From Streptosporangiaceae bacterium (GTDB taxonomy: Bacteria; Actinomycetota; Actinomycetes; Streptosporangiales; Streptosporangiaceae), in contig JAICWX010000293.1 of the NCBI GenBank assembly GCA_025934635.1, forward strand, positions 1-10,644: 10,644 nucleotides of DNA. Direction: 5' to 3'. How positions within the stretch are numbered: position 1 is the stretch's first letter; each line of letters begins with the position of its first letter. The notes under the pieces were generated by a model. That model did not search any database and was not told the DNA's origin. It saw only the letters and a program-made list of their open reading frames with translations. The translations under genes were made by a program, and so were the position numbers. Shown piece after piece: positions 1-6,775 of the stretch.

Positions 1-1241
1 CCGAGCTCGGCACCCGCATCCCGCTGGCCGGCTACGCCTACCAGTGGAGCGCCCGGCTGGTGAACCCCACCTACGGCTGGTTCGTCGGCTTCGCCGGGCT
101 GCTCTACATGGCCGTCGGCGGCGGCGCGATCATGCTCGAGGTGGCGTCCCCGCTGCTGCTCAGCGAGTTCAACGTGAACACCCCCAGCCCCCGCCTGGTG
201 CTCGGTGTGGCGTTCCTGCTGATGCTGCTGCCGGTGGTGATCAACATCATCAGCATCCAGGTCGCGGCGCGGGTCAACAACGTCGCGGTGTTCACCGAGA
301 TCATCGGGACGGTCCTGTTCGGCGTGCTGCTGTTCATCCTGTGGGGCGTGCACGCCAAGCCCACCAGCACCGGCGCCGGCATCCTGGTCAGCACCCAGTC
401 GGTCAACCACAACCCGACCTGGTACGCCTTCGCCCTGGCCGGCCTGCTCGGCGCGTTCACCCTGGTCGGCTTCGAACTGGCCGCCGACATGTCCGAGGAC
501 GCGGTCAACCCGGTCCGCAGCGTGCCGCGCGGCGTGCTGTGGGCGGTCGGCGCCTCCGCCGTGCTGGGCATGATCGCGCTGATCGGCTTCACCCTCGCCA
601 TCCCCGACCTCAAGACGGTCGAGGCGTCGCCGCTGCCATTGCTCACCATCGCGGGCTACTGGCTGCCGTCCTGGCTGGTCAAGGCGTTCGTGGCCTTCGT
701 GGTCTTCTCGATGTTCGCGATCTTGGTCGTCGGCTCGGGCGCGCAGGCCCGGCTGGTCTACTCGATGGCGCGGGACAACATGCTGCCGTTCTCCGGCTGG
801 CTGAAGAAGATCAACCTGCGCAGCCAGACCCCGATCGTGGCGCTGCTGGTCTTCGGCGCCATCGATCTGGGCGTGATGCTGTACGGGTACAACCAGCCCA
901 GCGCGTTCGGCACCCTGGTCGGCGCGACCGCGATCATCCCCTACATCATCTACTTCCTGATCACGGTGGCCTACGCGGTCAAGCGGCGCACCACCGACAG
1001 TCTCCCCGGCGCGTTCAACCTCGGCCGCTGGGCCTGGCCGGTGATCATCTTCGTGCTCGCCTACTCGCTGCTCATCATCCTCGTGCTGTCGCTGCCGGCG
1101 CCGTTCCACGGGGCCGACAAGGTGGTCGGCTACGGCGTGGTCCTGGCCGCCCTGTGGTACTTCGGCGGCCTGCTGCGGCGGCTCAGGAAGGGCACCGCCG
1201 GCGTCAAGCCGGTCGAGGACCTAACCCGCCGCTCAGAATGA
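1..1241 (+). CDS. APC-family amino acid/amine permease, 5' end missing
   Basis: This is an integral membrane transporter of the amino acid-polyamine-organocation superfamily, probably a proton- or sodium-coupled uptake permease. The reading frame is open from base 3 (first residues ELGTRIPLAGYAYQW), so the true start lies outside the window; 412 residues are visible. Family members are usually about 480-520 residues, so roughly the first two membrane helices are missing. About ten hydrophobic segments can be seen. Family signatures are the GTRIPLAGY stretch near TM3, GFELAADMSEDAVNPVRSVP (the conserved loop seen as GF(D/E)xxAxxxEExxNPxRxxP in relatives) and ARLVYSMARDNMLPFSGWL. The C-terminus is cytosolic and basic (LLRRLRKG). 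Substrate cannot be read from the sequence; the GFE-A-D-MSED loop resembles the GABA/choline/ethanolamine branch, which is only a hint. The gene converges on the lipase gene with a 9-bp overlap of coding ends and no separate terminator. Confidence 0.88.
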   Translation, partial: ELGTRIPLAGYAYQWSARLVNPTYGWFVGFAGLLYMAVGGGAIMLEVASPLLLSEFNVNTPSPRLVLGVAFLLMLLPVVINIISIQVAARVNNVAVFTEIIGTVLFGVLLFILWGVHAKPTSTGAGILVSTQSVNHNPTWYAFALAGLLGAFTLVGFELAADMSEDAVNPVRSVPRGVLWAVGASAVLGMIALIGFTLAIPDLKTVEASPLPLLTIAGYWLPSWLVKAFVAFVVFSMFAILVVGSGAQARLVYSMARDNMLPFSGWLKKINLRSQTPIVALLVFGAIDLGVMLYGYNQPSAFGTLVGATAIIPYIIYFLITVAYAVKRRTTDSLPGAFNLGRWAWPVIIFVLAYSLLIILVLSLPAPFHGADKVVGYGVVLAALWYFGGLLRRLRKGTAGVKPVEDLTRRSE

Positions 1242-2180
1242 CGGCACCGGCCCCACCGGACCGGTGATCGGCAGCACGGCCAGGCAGGGCACGTGCACCG
1301 GGTGGGCCGGGTCGAGCGCGTTCAGCACGTCGGCCAGCGCGACCGGGTCGGCCGCGATCTCCAGGTGGTCGGTCAGGTCGAGCGGGCACTGGTTCTGCAG
1401 CACGATGTTGGTGACCCCGGGGCCGGACAGGAACGCCGACGTGTACGGCGTCACCACCTCGTCGTAGCGGGACTCGATGACCGTGTAGCTCACCCCGGCC
1501 ACGGTCTCGCCGCCCGCGTTCAGGTTCGCCAGGAACGGCGAGCCCGCCTCCTGCTGCCCGCACGCGGTGCACAGCGCGCTGATCGCGCCGTTCACCAGCC
1601 CGGCCTGGCCGAGCGCGGTGACCAGCGCGGTCAGCCCGCCCAGGGTGGTGCCGTGGTTGCTCGGCGCCAGCGCGACCAGCTTGTCCACCCGGGCGGCGCC
1701 GCCACCGAATTTCAGGTAGTACCGCGGCATCATGCCGCCCTGCGAGTGCCCCACCAGGTCGGCCCTGGCCGCGCCGGTCGCCGCCAGCACCCGGGTCACG
1801 AACGCCCCCAGCTGTCCCGCCGAGGCAGCGATGTCACCGGTGCCCTGCACGACCGAGGACGCCGACGGCCCGCCGTAGTTGAAGGTGAAGACACAGTAGC
1901 CGTGGTTGGCCAGCAGCGGCGCGGCGGCCTGCCAGTTGTCGTCCTGGTTCGCGAACGTCCCGTTCACCAGGATCACCGGCTCCGGGTGCGCGGCCGGCGG
2001 CTGGCAGCCGTTGTCCGCCCCCGGCGGCGGCGTCTGCGGATGGGCGAAGCCGGCCAGCGCGCCCAGCGCGAAGTCGTAGTTGACCGGCAGCGCCCGGGCC
2101 TGGGCGGGCAGCGCGGCCGCCGCGAGCGCGGCCCCGGCCGCCAGCAGGACGGCCGCCGCGCGGAACCTGAAGGAGGGCAT
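1233..2180 (-). CDS. Secreted lipase/esterase, alpha/beta hydrolase (Lipase class 2 type)
   Basis: This is an exported serine hydrolase acting on ester bonds, of the actinomycete class-2 lipase family. With the ATG at 2180 the protein has 315 residues and opens with a clean signal peptide (MPSFRFR, an Ala/Leu core, then PAQA), with likely cleavage after residue 28. The mature start, RALPVNYDF, is typical of this family. The nucleophile elbow GHSQG places the catalytic serine at 146. The likely acid and histidine are Asp240 (in SRYDEVVTPY) and His272 (in DHLEI). The oxyanion segment reads LVNGTFAN at 72-79, where many relatives have His before the Gly. Six cysteines (59, 96, 204, 207, 265, 299) suit up to three disulfides outside the cell. 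A TTG 48 bases upstream (2228) would also open the frame but would bury the signal peptide. The gene lies 87 bp after the monooxygenase gene on the same strand and may be co-transcribed with it. Substrate chain length is unknown. Confidence 0.88.
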   Translation of the reverse strand: MPSFRFRAAAVLLAAGAALAAAALPAQARALPVNYDFALGALAGFAHPQTPPPGADNGCQPPAAHPEPVILVNGTFANQDDNWQAAAPLLANHGYCVFTFNYGGPSASSVVQGTGDIAASAGQLGAFVTRVLAATGAARADLVGHSQGGMMPRYYLKFGGGAARVDKLVALAPSNHGTTLGGLTALVTALGQAGLVNGAISALCTACGQQEAGSPFLANLNAGGETVAGVSYTVIESRYDEVVTPYTSAFLSGPGVTNIVLQNQCPLDLTDHLEIAADPVALADVLNALDPAHPVHVPCLAVLPITGPVGPVPSF

Positions 2181-2186
2181 ACCCGG

Positions 2187-2192
2187 ATTAAA
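2187..2192 (-). promoter_or_regulatory. Possible -10 element for a leaderless lipase transcript
   Basis: On the minus strand TTTAAT lies 6 bases before the preferred ATG at 2180, and there is no Shine-Dalgarno sequence in front of that ATG. In actinobacteria a -10 box at this distance often gives an mRNA that starts at the A of the start codon. No convincing -35 box is seen. This is a weak call from spacing alone. Confidence 0.25.
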
Positions 2193-2267
2193 CGCCGGCC
2201 CGCCGTAGCCGGCTAGCGTCCCGGGCAACGATTAACCGCCGCCGTTTGTCACCCGCCGACAAAACCC

Positions 2268-3776
2268 TTAGTCCCGAACGGGTTCGCGTTCCCGCCCCGC
2301 CACCCGCCGCCTGCTGGCCGCGAAGCGCATCGATCCGTCGTCGATCTTGCCGTGCCGCAGTGTCACCACGTCGCGGGCGTAGTTCTGGGCCAGCCGCCAC
2401 GGGGCCCGCGACCCGGCCTTCGGGAACTCGTCGATGGACCGCAGCACGTAGCCGGCCGCGAAGTCGAGCAGCGGCTGCTCGGTGACGGCCGGGTCGTCGT
2501 TGACCGGGACGCAGGTGTCGTACCCGCGGGCGTCCATGTGCCTCAGCAGCCGGCAGACGAACTCGCTCACCAGGTCCGCCTTCAGCGTCCAGGACGCGTT
2601 GGTGTAGCCGATGGTGAACGCGAAGTTCGGCACGCCGCTGAGCATCATGCCCTTGTAGGCCATGTGCTCGGGCAGCCGCACCGGCTTGCCGTCCACGATG
2701 AGCTCGATGCCGCCCAGGGCCAGCAGCTGCAGGCCGGTCGCGGTCACCACCACGTCGGCCTCGAGCTCGGCGCCGGATTCCAGCTTCAGCCCGTGCTCGG
2801 TGAAGGTGGCGATCCGGCCGGTGGCCACCGACGCGCTCCCGTCCTTGATCGCCTTGAACAGGTCGCCGTCCGGCACCAGGCACAGCCGCTGGTCCCACGG
2901 GTTGTAGGTGGGCTTGAAGTGAGTGTCCACGTCGTACCCGGCCGGCAGCTGCTGGATCGCCAGCTTGCGGATCCAGCCGCGGATCATGTCCGGCTTGCGC
3001 CGGCTGAGCCGGTAGATCAGCGTGGTCAGCGCGACGTTCTTCCACCGGGTGGCGGTGTAGCCGCGGCGGGTACCGAGCAGCTTGCGCAGCCCGTTAGCCA
3101 GGCCGTCCTCGGACGGCATGGCCAGGACGTAGGTGGGGGAGCGCTGCAGCATGGTGACGTGCGCCGCCGTCGGCGCCATGGCCGGGACCAGCGTCACCGC
3201 GGTCGCCCCGCTGCCGATCACCACGACCTTCTTGCCCGCGTAGTCCAGGTCCGGCGGCCAGAACTGGGGATGCACGACCCGCCCGCCGAAGTTCCCGATC
3301 CCGGGCAACGGCGCCTGGTAGCCGTGGTCGTAGTTGTAGTAGCCGCTGCACAGCAGCAGGAAGCTGCCGGTCAGCGTCACCGCCTGGCCATCCGGGCCGG
3401 TGGCCTCGACGGTCCAGCGGGCGTCCGCTGCCGACCAGGAAGCCCGCGTCACCCGGTGGCCGAAGCGGATGTGCTGGGTGATCCCGGCCTCGGCCGCGGT
3501 GGCGCGGACGTAACTGAGGATGGACGGGCCGTCCGCGATCGCCTTGGCCTCGGTCCACGGCCGGAACCGGTAGCCCAGCGTGTACATGTCCGAGTCGGAC
3601 CGCACGCCCGGGTACCGGAACAGGTCCCAGGTGCCGCCGATGGCGTCCCGGCCCTCGAGGATGGCGTAGGTCCTGCCCGGGAAGGCGTCCTGCAGGTGGT
3701 GGGCGGCCCCGATGCCGGAAAGCCCCGCCCCCACGATCAGGACGTCACGGTGCTCGGTCAACCCGGGCTCGCTCAT
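2268..3776 (-). CDS. ethA: EthA-like FAD-dependent Baeyer-Villiger monooxygenase
   Basis: This is a flavin monooxygenase of 502 residues that uses NADPH and O2 to insert oxygen next to a ketone (giving ester or lactone) or onto sulfur. Visible motifs are the N-terminal FAD Rossmann motif GAGLSG (16-21), the EGRDAIGGTWDLFRYPGVR block (41-59), the Baeyer-Villiger fingerprint FxGxxxHxxxWP at 163-174, the NADPH Rossmann motif GSGATA (188-193), and the ATG motif before the C-terminal domain (346-348). From memory the match to Mycobacterium tuberculosis EthA (489 residues) runs almost end to end, including SDSDMYTLG, RFRPW, CSGYYNYD, YNPWDQRLCLVP, YKGMMLSG, GYTNASWTLKADLVSEFVCR and the RSIDEFPKAGSR tail; MymA is a more distant relative. 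EthA activates thioamide prodrugs; its physiological substrate is uncertain. The ATG overlaps the dehydrogenase stop as ATGA, with GAGG six bases upstream, so translation is probably coupled. The symbol rests on remembered resemblance, and orthology is not proven. Confidence 0.93.
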   Translation of the reverse strand: MSEPGLTEHRDVLIVGAGLSGIGAAHHLQDAFPGRTYAILEGRDAIGGTWDLFRYPGVRSDSDMYTLGYRFRPWTEAKAIADGPSILSYVRATAAEAGITQHIRFGHRVTRASWSAADARWTVEATGPDGQAVTLTGSFLLLCSGYYNYDHGYQAPLPGIGNFGGRVVHPQFWPPDLDYAGKKVVVIGSGATAVTLVPAMAPTAAHVTMLQRSPTYVLAMPSEDGLANGLRKLLGTRRGYTATRWKNVALTTLIYRLSRRKPDMIRGWIRKLAIQQLPAGYDVDTHFKPTYNPWDQRLCLVPDGDLFKAIKDGSASVATGRIATFTEHGLKLESGAELEADVVVTATGLQLLALGGIELIVDGKPVRLPEHMAYKGMMLSGVPNFAFTIGYTNASWTLKADLVSEFVCRLLRHMDARGYDTCVPVNDDPAVTEQPLLDFAAGYVLRSIDEFPKAGSRAPWRLAQNYARDVVTLRHGKIDDGSMRFAASRRRVAGREREPVRD

Positions 3777-4630
3777 GCCGATCCTCGCCGCATCCGCTGC
3801 TCCAGGCGCACCATGATGTCGTAGTAGTGGGTGGGGGTGACCCGGGCCAGGGTGTCGAAGACGTAGGCGTCGGGACCGACCAGGATGCGGGCCTTGCCCT
3901 GGTCGACGCCGCGGCAGATGATCGCGGCCGCCTGGGCCGGGGTGGTCCGCAGCAGCGCCTCGAACTCGGTCGCCATCTGATCGGGGGTGCGCCCGGCGCC
4001 GGTCGGGTCCTTCCGGACCCGCGCGCTGCGGGCGATGCTGGTCTTGATGCCGCCCGGGTGGACCGTCACCGCGCGGACGCCGGTGCCGCGCAGCTCCTGC
4101 CGCAGCGAGTCGGTGAAGCCGCGCACCGCGAACTTCGACGCGCAGTAGGCACTCTGGTACGGCATCCCGCACAGGCCGAACACGCTCGAGGTGTTGACGA
4201 TGACCCCCTCGTCCTGCTCGACCAGGATCGGCAGGAAGGCGCGGGTGCCGTTGACCACCCCGTCGAAGTTGATCTGCCGCAGCCACTCGTCGTCATCGGG
4301 GTCGGCGTCGAGCACCGACGAGGCGACCGCCACCCCCGCGTTGTTGAACACCGCGGCCAGCGGCGGCGCCCCCGGCAGGGTGGGCAGCCACTCGCGCACC
4401 TCGGCCGCGAACCGGCGCTGGTCCTCGGCGTCCCGCACATCGAGCACCCGGCTCAGGACGGGCCCGGTCAGCGACTGCGCGGTGTCCTTCAGGCCGGCCT
4501 CGTCGATGTCGGCGATGGCCACCGGCGCGCCCGTCCGCGACAGCAGCCGGGCCAGGCTCCGGCCGATGCCCGAGGCGGCCCCGGTGATCATGGCGGGCTG
4601 GCCGGCGATGGTCCTGCGCTTCCTGGCCAT
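3773..4630 (-). CDS. Short-chain dehydrogenase/reductase (classical SDR)
   Basis: This is a cytosolic NAD(P)-dependent oxidoreductase of 285 residues that interconverts an alcohol and a ketone or aldehyde. Classical SDR landmarks are present: the cofactor loop TGAASGIG (16-23), an acidic residue at the end of the second strand (ADID, Asp41), which favours NAD(H), NNAG (96-99), the catalytic serine in NTSSVFG (probably Ser149), YxxxK at Tyr162-Lys166, and the PGG motif after the sixth strand (192-194). VNGTRAFLP, SVFGL and YCASKFAVRGFTDSLRQEL resemble the mycobacterial SadH-type SDR in the mymA operon, as I recall it. The start ATG at 4630 has AGGAGG four bases upstream. It is first in a minus-strand operon and overlaps the monooxygenase gene by 4 bp. 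Joint expression suggests that it makes, or removes, the ketone used by the monooxygenase. The substrate is not determinable. Confidence 0.93.
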   Translation of the reverse strand: MARKRRTIAGQPAMITGAASGIGRSLARLLSRTGAPVAIADIDEAGLKDTAQSLTGPVLSRVLDVRDAEDQRRFAAEVREWLPTLPGAPPLAAVFNNAGVAVASSVLDADPDDDEWLRQINFDGVVNGTRAFLPILVEQDEGVIVNTSSVFGLCGMPYQSAYCASKFAVRGFTDSLRQELRGTGVRAVTVHPGGIKTSIARSARVRKDPTGAGRTPDQMATEFEALLRTTPAQAAAIICRGVDQGKARILVGPDAYVFDTLARVTPTHYYDIMVRLEQRMRRGSA

Positions 4631-4654
4631 CTGTCCTCCTGCGGGCGCTGTCCT

Positions 4655-4700
4655 GGAAACCCTGGGCCTCGAAAACCTGGGCCTCGAAAACCCTGGGCGG
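4655..4700. repeat. Three tandem 15-16 bp repeats in the SDR leader
   Basis: Three near-identical units, (G)GAAA(A)CC(C)TGGGCCTC, lie head to tail at 4655-4670, 4671-4685 and 4686-4700. The second lacks one C, and the third ends GCGG instead of CCTC as it runs into the palindrome. They fall between the perfect palindrome and the SDR ribosome binding site, so they should lie in the 5' untranslated part of the SDR mRNA. Each carries an A-tract, unusual in this GC-rich DNA. The role is unknown: replication slippage, a protein-binding array or an mRNA leader structure are all possible. Confidence 0.8.
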
Positions 4701-4714
4701 TACGCTTGCGTACC
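4699..4714. promoter_or_regulatory. Perfect 16-bp palindrome, probable TetR operator 1
   Basis: GGTACGC-TT-GCGTACC is a perfect inverted repeat with 7-bp arms and a 2-bp centre, between the divergent SDR and TetR genes. TetR-family proteins typically bind such palindromes next to their own gene. It overlaps the downstream edge of the -10 box I propose for the SDR operon. Binding by the neighbouring TetR protein is inference. Confidence 0.7.
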
Positions 4715-4721
4715 AGATAAA

Positions 4722-4737
4722 AGTACGCGGGAGTAAC
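4722..4737. promoter_or_regulatory. Degenerate second copy of the palindrome, probable TetR operator 2
   Basis: AGTACGC-GG-GAGTAAC has the same 7-2-7 layout as the palindrome at 4699-4714 and keeps TAC-N6-GTA. Its centre lies 23 bp from that of operator 1, a little over two helical turns, a spacing that could let two dimers bind on similar faces. It alone is weakly symmetric; the case rests on the matched layout. Confidence 0.5.
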
Positions 4738-4739
4738 AT
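4734..4739 (+). promoter_or_regulatory. Possible -10 box of the TetR gene
   Basis: TAACAT fits the TAnnnT form of actinobacterial -10 boxes and would give a start about 17 bases before the TTG codon, leaving room for the AGGAGG at 4751-4756. It overlaps the right arm of operator 2, consistent with autoregulation. No good -35 is visible. Confidence 0.25.
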
Positions 4740-4762
4740 CAATCGGCAAGAGGAGGGACGGC

Positions 4763-5383
4763 TTGAAAGTCGCGGTCACCTCGCAGGTGAGCCAGGAGCC
4801 GGCCGCCGGGTACCGGCGGCGGCTGCTCGAGGGCATGGCCGCGGCCGTCCGCGAGCGGGGCTTCCGCGACTCGACCGTCGCCGACGTGGTCCGGCACGCC
4901 CGGACCTCGCGCCGTACCTTCTACGCGTGCTTCCCGGACAAGCAGGCCTGCTTCATCGCGCTGCTGCAGGAGGCCAACGCGGCCATGGTCCGGCAGATCG
5001 CCGCCGCGGTCGACCGGCGCGCGCCCTGGGACGCGCAGATCCGGCAGGCCGTCGAGGCGTGGATCACGGTGGCCCAGGCGGACCTCGCGCTCACGCTGAG
5101 CTGGATCAGGGACCTCCCGGCGCTCGGCGCGGACGCCCGCCACCTGCAGCGCGAGTGGCTCGAGGCGTTCATCGTGCTGATCGAGGACCTGTCGGCCGGC
5201 CCGGAACTGCGCGCGGCCGGCGTCACCCCGCCGTCCCGCCAGCTCATGATCTTGCTGCTCGGCGGCCTGCGCGAGCTGATCGCCACCACCGGCGAGGACG
5301 GCGGCGACATCGGCGGCATCACCGAGGTCGCCGTCCAGGCCACCCAGGCCCTGCTCGCCCCGCGCGCCAGAAAGCACCCGTGA
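4763..5383 (+). CDS. TetR/AcrR-family transcriptional regulator
   Basis: This is a DNA-binding repressor-type protein of 206 residues. The N-terminal helix-turn-helix spans about residues 17-66 (RRRLLEGMAAAVRERGF, STVADVVRHARTSRRTFYACF, DKQACFIALL), a standard TetR_N layout. The C-terminal half is helical and variable, as expected for the ligand-binding and dimer domain, so the ligand cannot be predicted. The start is a TTG chosen because a full AGGAGG stands six bases before it at 4751-4756. It is transcribed away from the SDR-monooxygenase operon, the same arrangement as ethR-ethA in mycobacteria, although the protein itself does not look like a close EthR copy from memory. Two palindromic sites in the shared promoter region point to control of its own gene and of the divergent operon. 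Confidence 0.92.
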   Translation: MKVAVTSQVSQEPAAGYRRRLLEGMAAAVRERGFRDSTVADVVRHARTSRRTFYACFPDKQACFIALLQEANAAMVRQIAAAVDRRAPWDAQIRQAVEAWITVAQADLALTLSWIRDLPALGADARHLQREWLEAFIVLIEDLSAGPELRAAGVTPPSRQLMILLLGGLRELIATTGEDGGDIGGITEVAVQATQALLAPRARKHP

Positions 5384-5391
5384 CACCGGAA

Positions 5392-5407
5392 GTTACCTAC
5401 TGGTAAC
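5392..5407. promoter_or_regulatory. 16-bp inverted repeat before the PucR-type gene (operator 3)
   Basis: GTTACC-TACT-GGTAAC has perfect 6-bp arms, lies 8 bp after the TetR stop and 47 bp before the next ATG. It has the same 16-bp length and TAC-N6-GTA core as the two sites upstream of the TetR gene. It has no T-run, so an operator is more likely than a terminator. It may bind the TetR protein or the product of the following gene. Confidence 0.55.
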
Positions 5408-5454
5408 GTACGGCCCATAGCGCGGGGGCGGAACCAGCGTCCGGGCGGTGAACG

Positions 5455-6678
5455 ATGGTGCTAGAACTCTCGGGGACGAGGCCGGAGCCGGGTCCGGCGT
5501 TTTCCGCCGCGACCGCGGCCGTCGTCCGGGCCCGGCTGGGCGGTGCCATCCCGGAGATGATCGAGGTGATCGGCCGCGGCGTCCCCGAGTACGCCGGCCC
5601 GGCCCGGCCGGGTGACCGGCAGCGCCTGGCCGACGCGGTGACCGGCGCCGTGGCCAGCTTCATCGCCCACGTCGCCCAGCCGGACCGCTCGATGCAGCCC
5701 GTCCTGGCGGAATTCCAGGCCCTCGGGGCTGCCGCGGCCCGCGAGGGCCGCACCCTCGACGGCCTCCAGGACGCGCTGCGCCTCGGCGCCCGGGTGGCCT
5801 GGCGCTGGCTGTGCGAGGCCGGCGCCGCCCTCGACCGCCGCGAGCTCAGCCGGGTCGGCGAGGCCGTCTTCTGCTACCTGGACGACCTGGCCGCCGCCTG
5901 CGCCCGCGGCCACGCCGAGACCCGCCTCCAGGCCGCCGGCGACCAGCACCGCCATCTCCTCGCCCTGATCCTGTCCGACCCCCCGCCCCCGCCCGCCCAG
6001 GTCGCCACCCTGGCCCGCGAAGCCGGCTGGCTCCTCCCCGTCCAAGTCGCCGCCGTCCTCCTCACCGGCCACCACCCCAGCCCCCCCGCCCCATCCGCTC
6101 CCGCGCCGGGGACGCTCCTGCTGCCGCCCGGCGTGCTCGCCGACTGGACTGCTGCCGACCCGTGCCTGCTCGTGCCGGATCCCGACGGGCCGGGTCGGCA
6201 GGCAGCACTGGACCGGGCGCTGCACGGCCACCCCGCCGTGATCGGCCCGTCCGTACCGCTGGCCCGCGCCGCCCAGTCCCTGCGCTGGGCCCGGCAAGCC
6301 CGCACCCTCGCCCAGGCCGGCGCCCTCCCGGAGTCGCACGGGGCCGCCCCGGTCCGCTGCGACCAGCACCTGTCCACCCTGCTGATCCTGGCCGACGGGG
6401 ACCTGGCCGCCGCGCTGCGCGATCGCCGCCTTGCCCCGCTGGCCCGGCTGCGCCCGGCCCAGCGGGACCGGATCGCCGAGACCCTCCTGGCCTGGCTGCA
6501 ACTTGGCGAGAACGCCGCCGAAGTAGCGCAGCAGCTCCACGTCCACCCCCAGACGGTCCGCTACCGACTGCGCCAGATCACCGAACTGTTCGGCAACCAG
6601 CTCCGCGACCCCGACTGCCGCTTCGAGCTCCAGCTAGCCCTCCGCATCCGCCACCTAACCCCCACCTGCCATCCCTGA
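5455..6678 (+). CDS. PucR/CdaR-family transcriptional regulator
   Basis: This is a 407-residue DNA-binding regulator. The C-terminal segment (about 340-400) is the PucR-type helix-turn-helix: LLAWLQLGENAAEVAQQL, HVHPQTVRYRLRQI and FELQLALRI are characteristic. The N-terminal 165 residues are helical (ARLGGAIPEMIEVI, QRLADAVTGAVASFIAHV, FQALGAAAAREGRTLDGLQD) and match the sensor-like domain common in actinobacterial members, as I know them. The middle (about 185-300) should be the degenerate GGDEF-like domain, interrupted by a proline-rich linker (residues 208-219). The ATG at 5455 has only a weak GGGCGG upstream. The gene follows the TetR gene by 71 bp on the same strand, with a palindrome between. 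Targets are unknown; members regulate purine, fatty acid, amino acid or lipid metabolism and often act as activators. The neighbouring permease and monooxygenase are candidate targets, by position only. Confidence 0.9.
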   Translation: MVLELSGTRPEPGPAFSAATAAVVRARLGGAIPEMIEVIGRGVPEYAGPARPGDRQRLADAVTGAVASFIAHVAQPDRSMQPVLAEFQALGAAAAREGRTLDGLQDALRLGARVAWRWLCEAGAALDRRELSRVGEAVFCYLDDLAAACARGHAETRLQAAGDQHRHLLALILSDPPPPPAQVATLAREAGWLLPVQVAAVLLTGHHPSPPAPSAPAPGTLLLPPGVLADWTAADPCLLVPDPDGPGRQAALDRALHGHPAVIGPSVPLARAAQSLRWARQARTLAQAGALPESHGAAPVRCDQHLSTLLILADGDLAAALRDRRLAPLARLRPAQRDRIAETLLAWLQLGENAAEVAQQLHVHPQTVRYRLRQITELFGNQLRDPDCRFELQLALRIRHLTPTCHP

Positions 6679-6699
6679 TCCCAGCGCCCCGCAAATAGT

Positions 6700-6775
6700 G
6701 CGGTGGATCCGCATTATCCGGAGGATCCGTACCCCTATTGGGCATCGGATCCACCGCGTAATGCGGATCCACCGC
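6700..6775. repeat. 76-bp nested palindromic element with four GGATCC cores
   Basis: Bases 6700-6716 and 6759-6775 form a perfect 17-bp inverted repeat. Inside, pairing continues on the same axis: 6719-6721 with 6754-6756, 6723-6729 with 6746-6752, and 6733-6735 with 6740-6742, so 60 of 76 bases are paired. GGATCC occurs at 6705, 6723, 6747 and 6765 (steps of 18, 24 and 18), mirror-symmetric about 6737.5. The right half is also a direct repeat: CGGATCCACCGCGT at 6746 and 6764, an 18-bp step. It begins 22 bp after the PucR-type stop and could form an RNA hairpin that ends transcription, or be a copy of a dispersed REP- or MITE-like repeat family. Confidence 0.75.

Larger units (their letters stand above)
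4714..4742 (-). promoter_or_regulatory. Possible sigma-70-type promoter of the SDR-monooxygenase operon
   Basis: Read on the minus strand, TTGATG (4742-4737) and TATCTG (4719-4714) are separated by 17 bases. The -35 matches TTGACA at four of six positions; the -10 is weak. Operator 2 lies in the spacer and operator 1 begins at the last -10 base, which suits repression by a bound TetR dimer. Confidence 0.35.

Noticed and set aside
44..1267. A 407-codon open frame on the plus strand over the permease
   Set aside because: It is out of frame with the permease, which has clear membrane helices and APC signatures; this translation is Arg-rich and has none.
2352..3824. A 490-codon open frame on the plus strand opposite the monooxygenase
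   Set aside because: It lies antisense to a gene with full family motifs and its translation is repetitive His/Arg/Val/Gly-rich sequence typical of shadow frames in GC-rich DNA.
4293..4742. Minus-strand frame starting before the SDR with VFEAQ repeats
   Set aside because: It is produced by the triple 15-bp DNA repeat and runs out of frame through the SDR gene.
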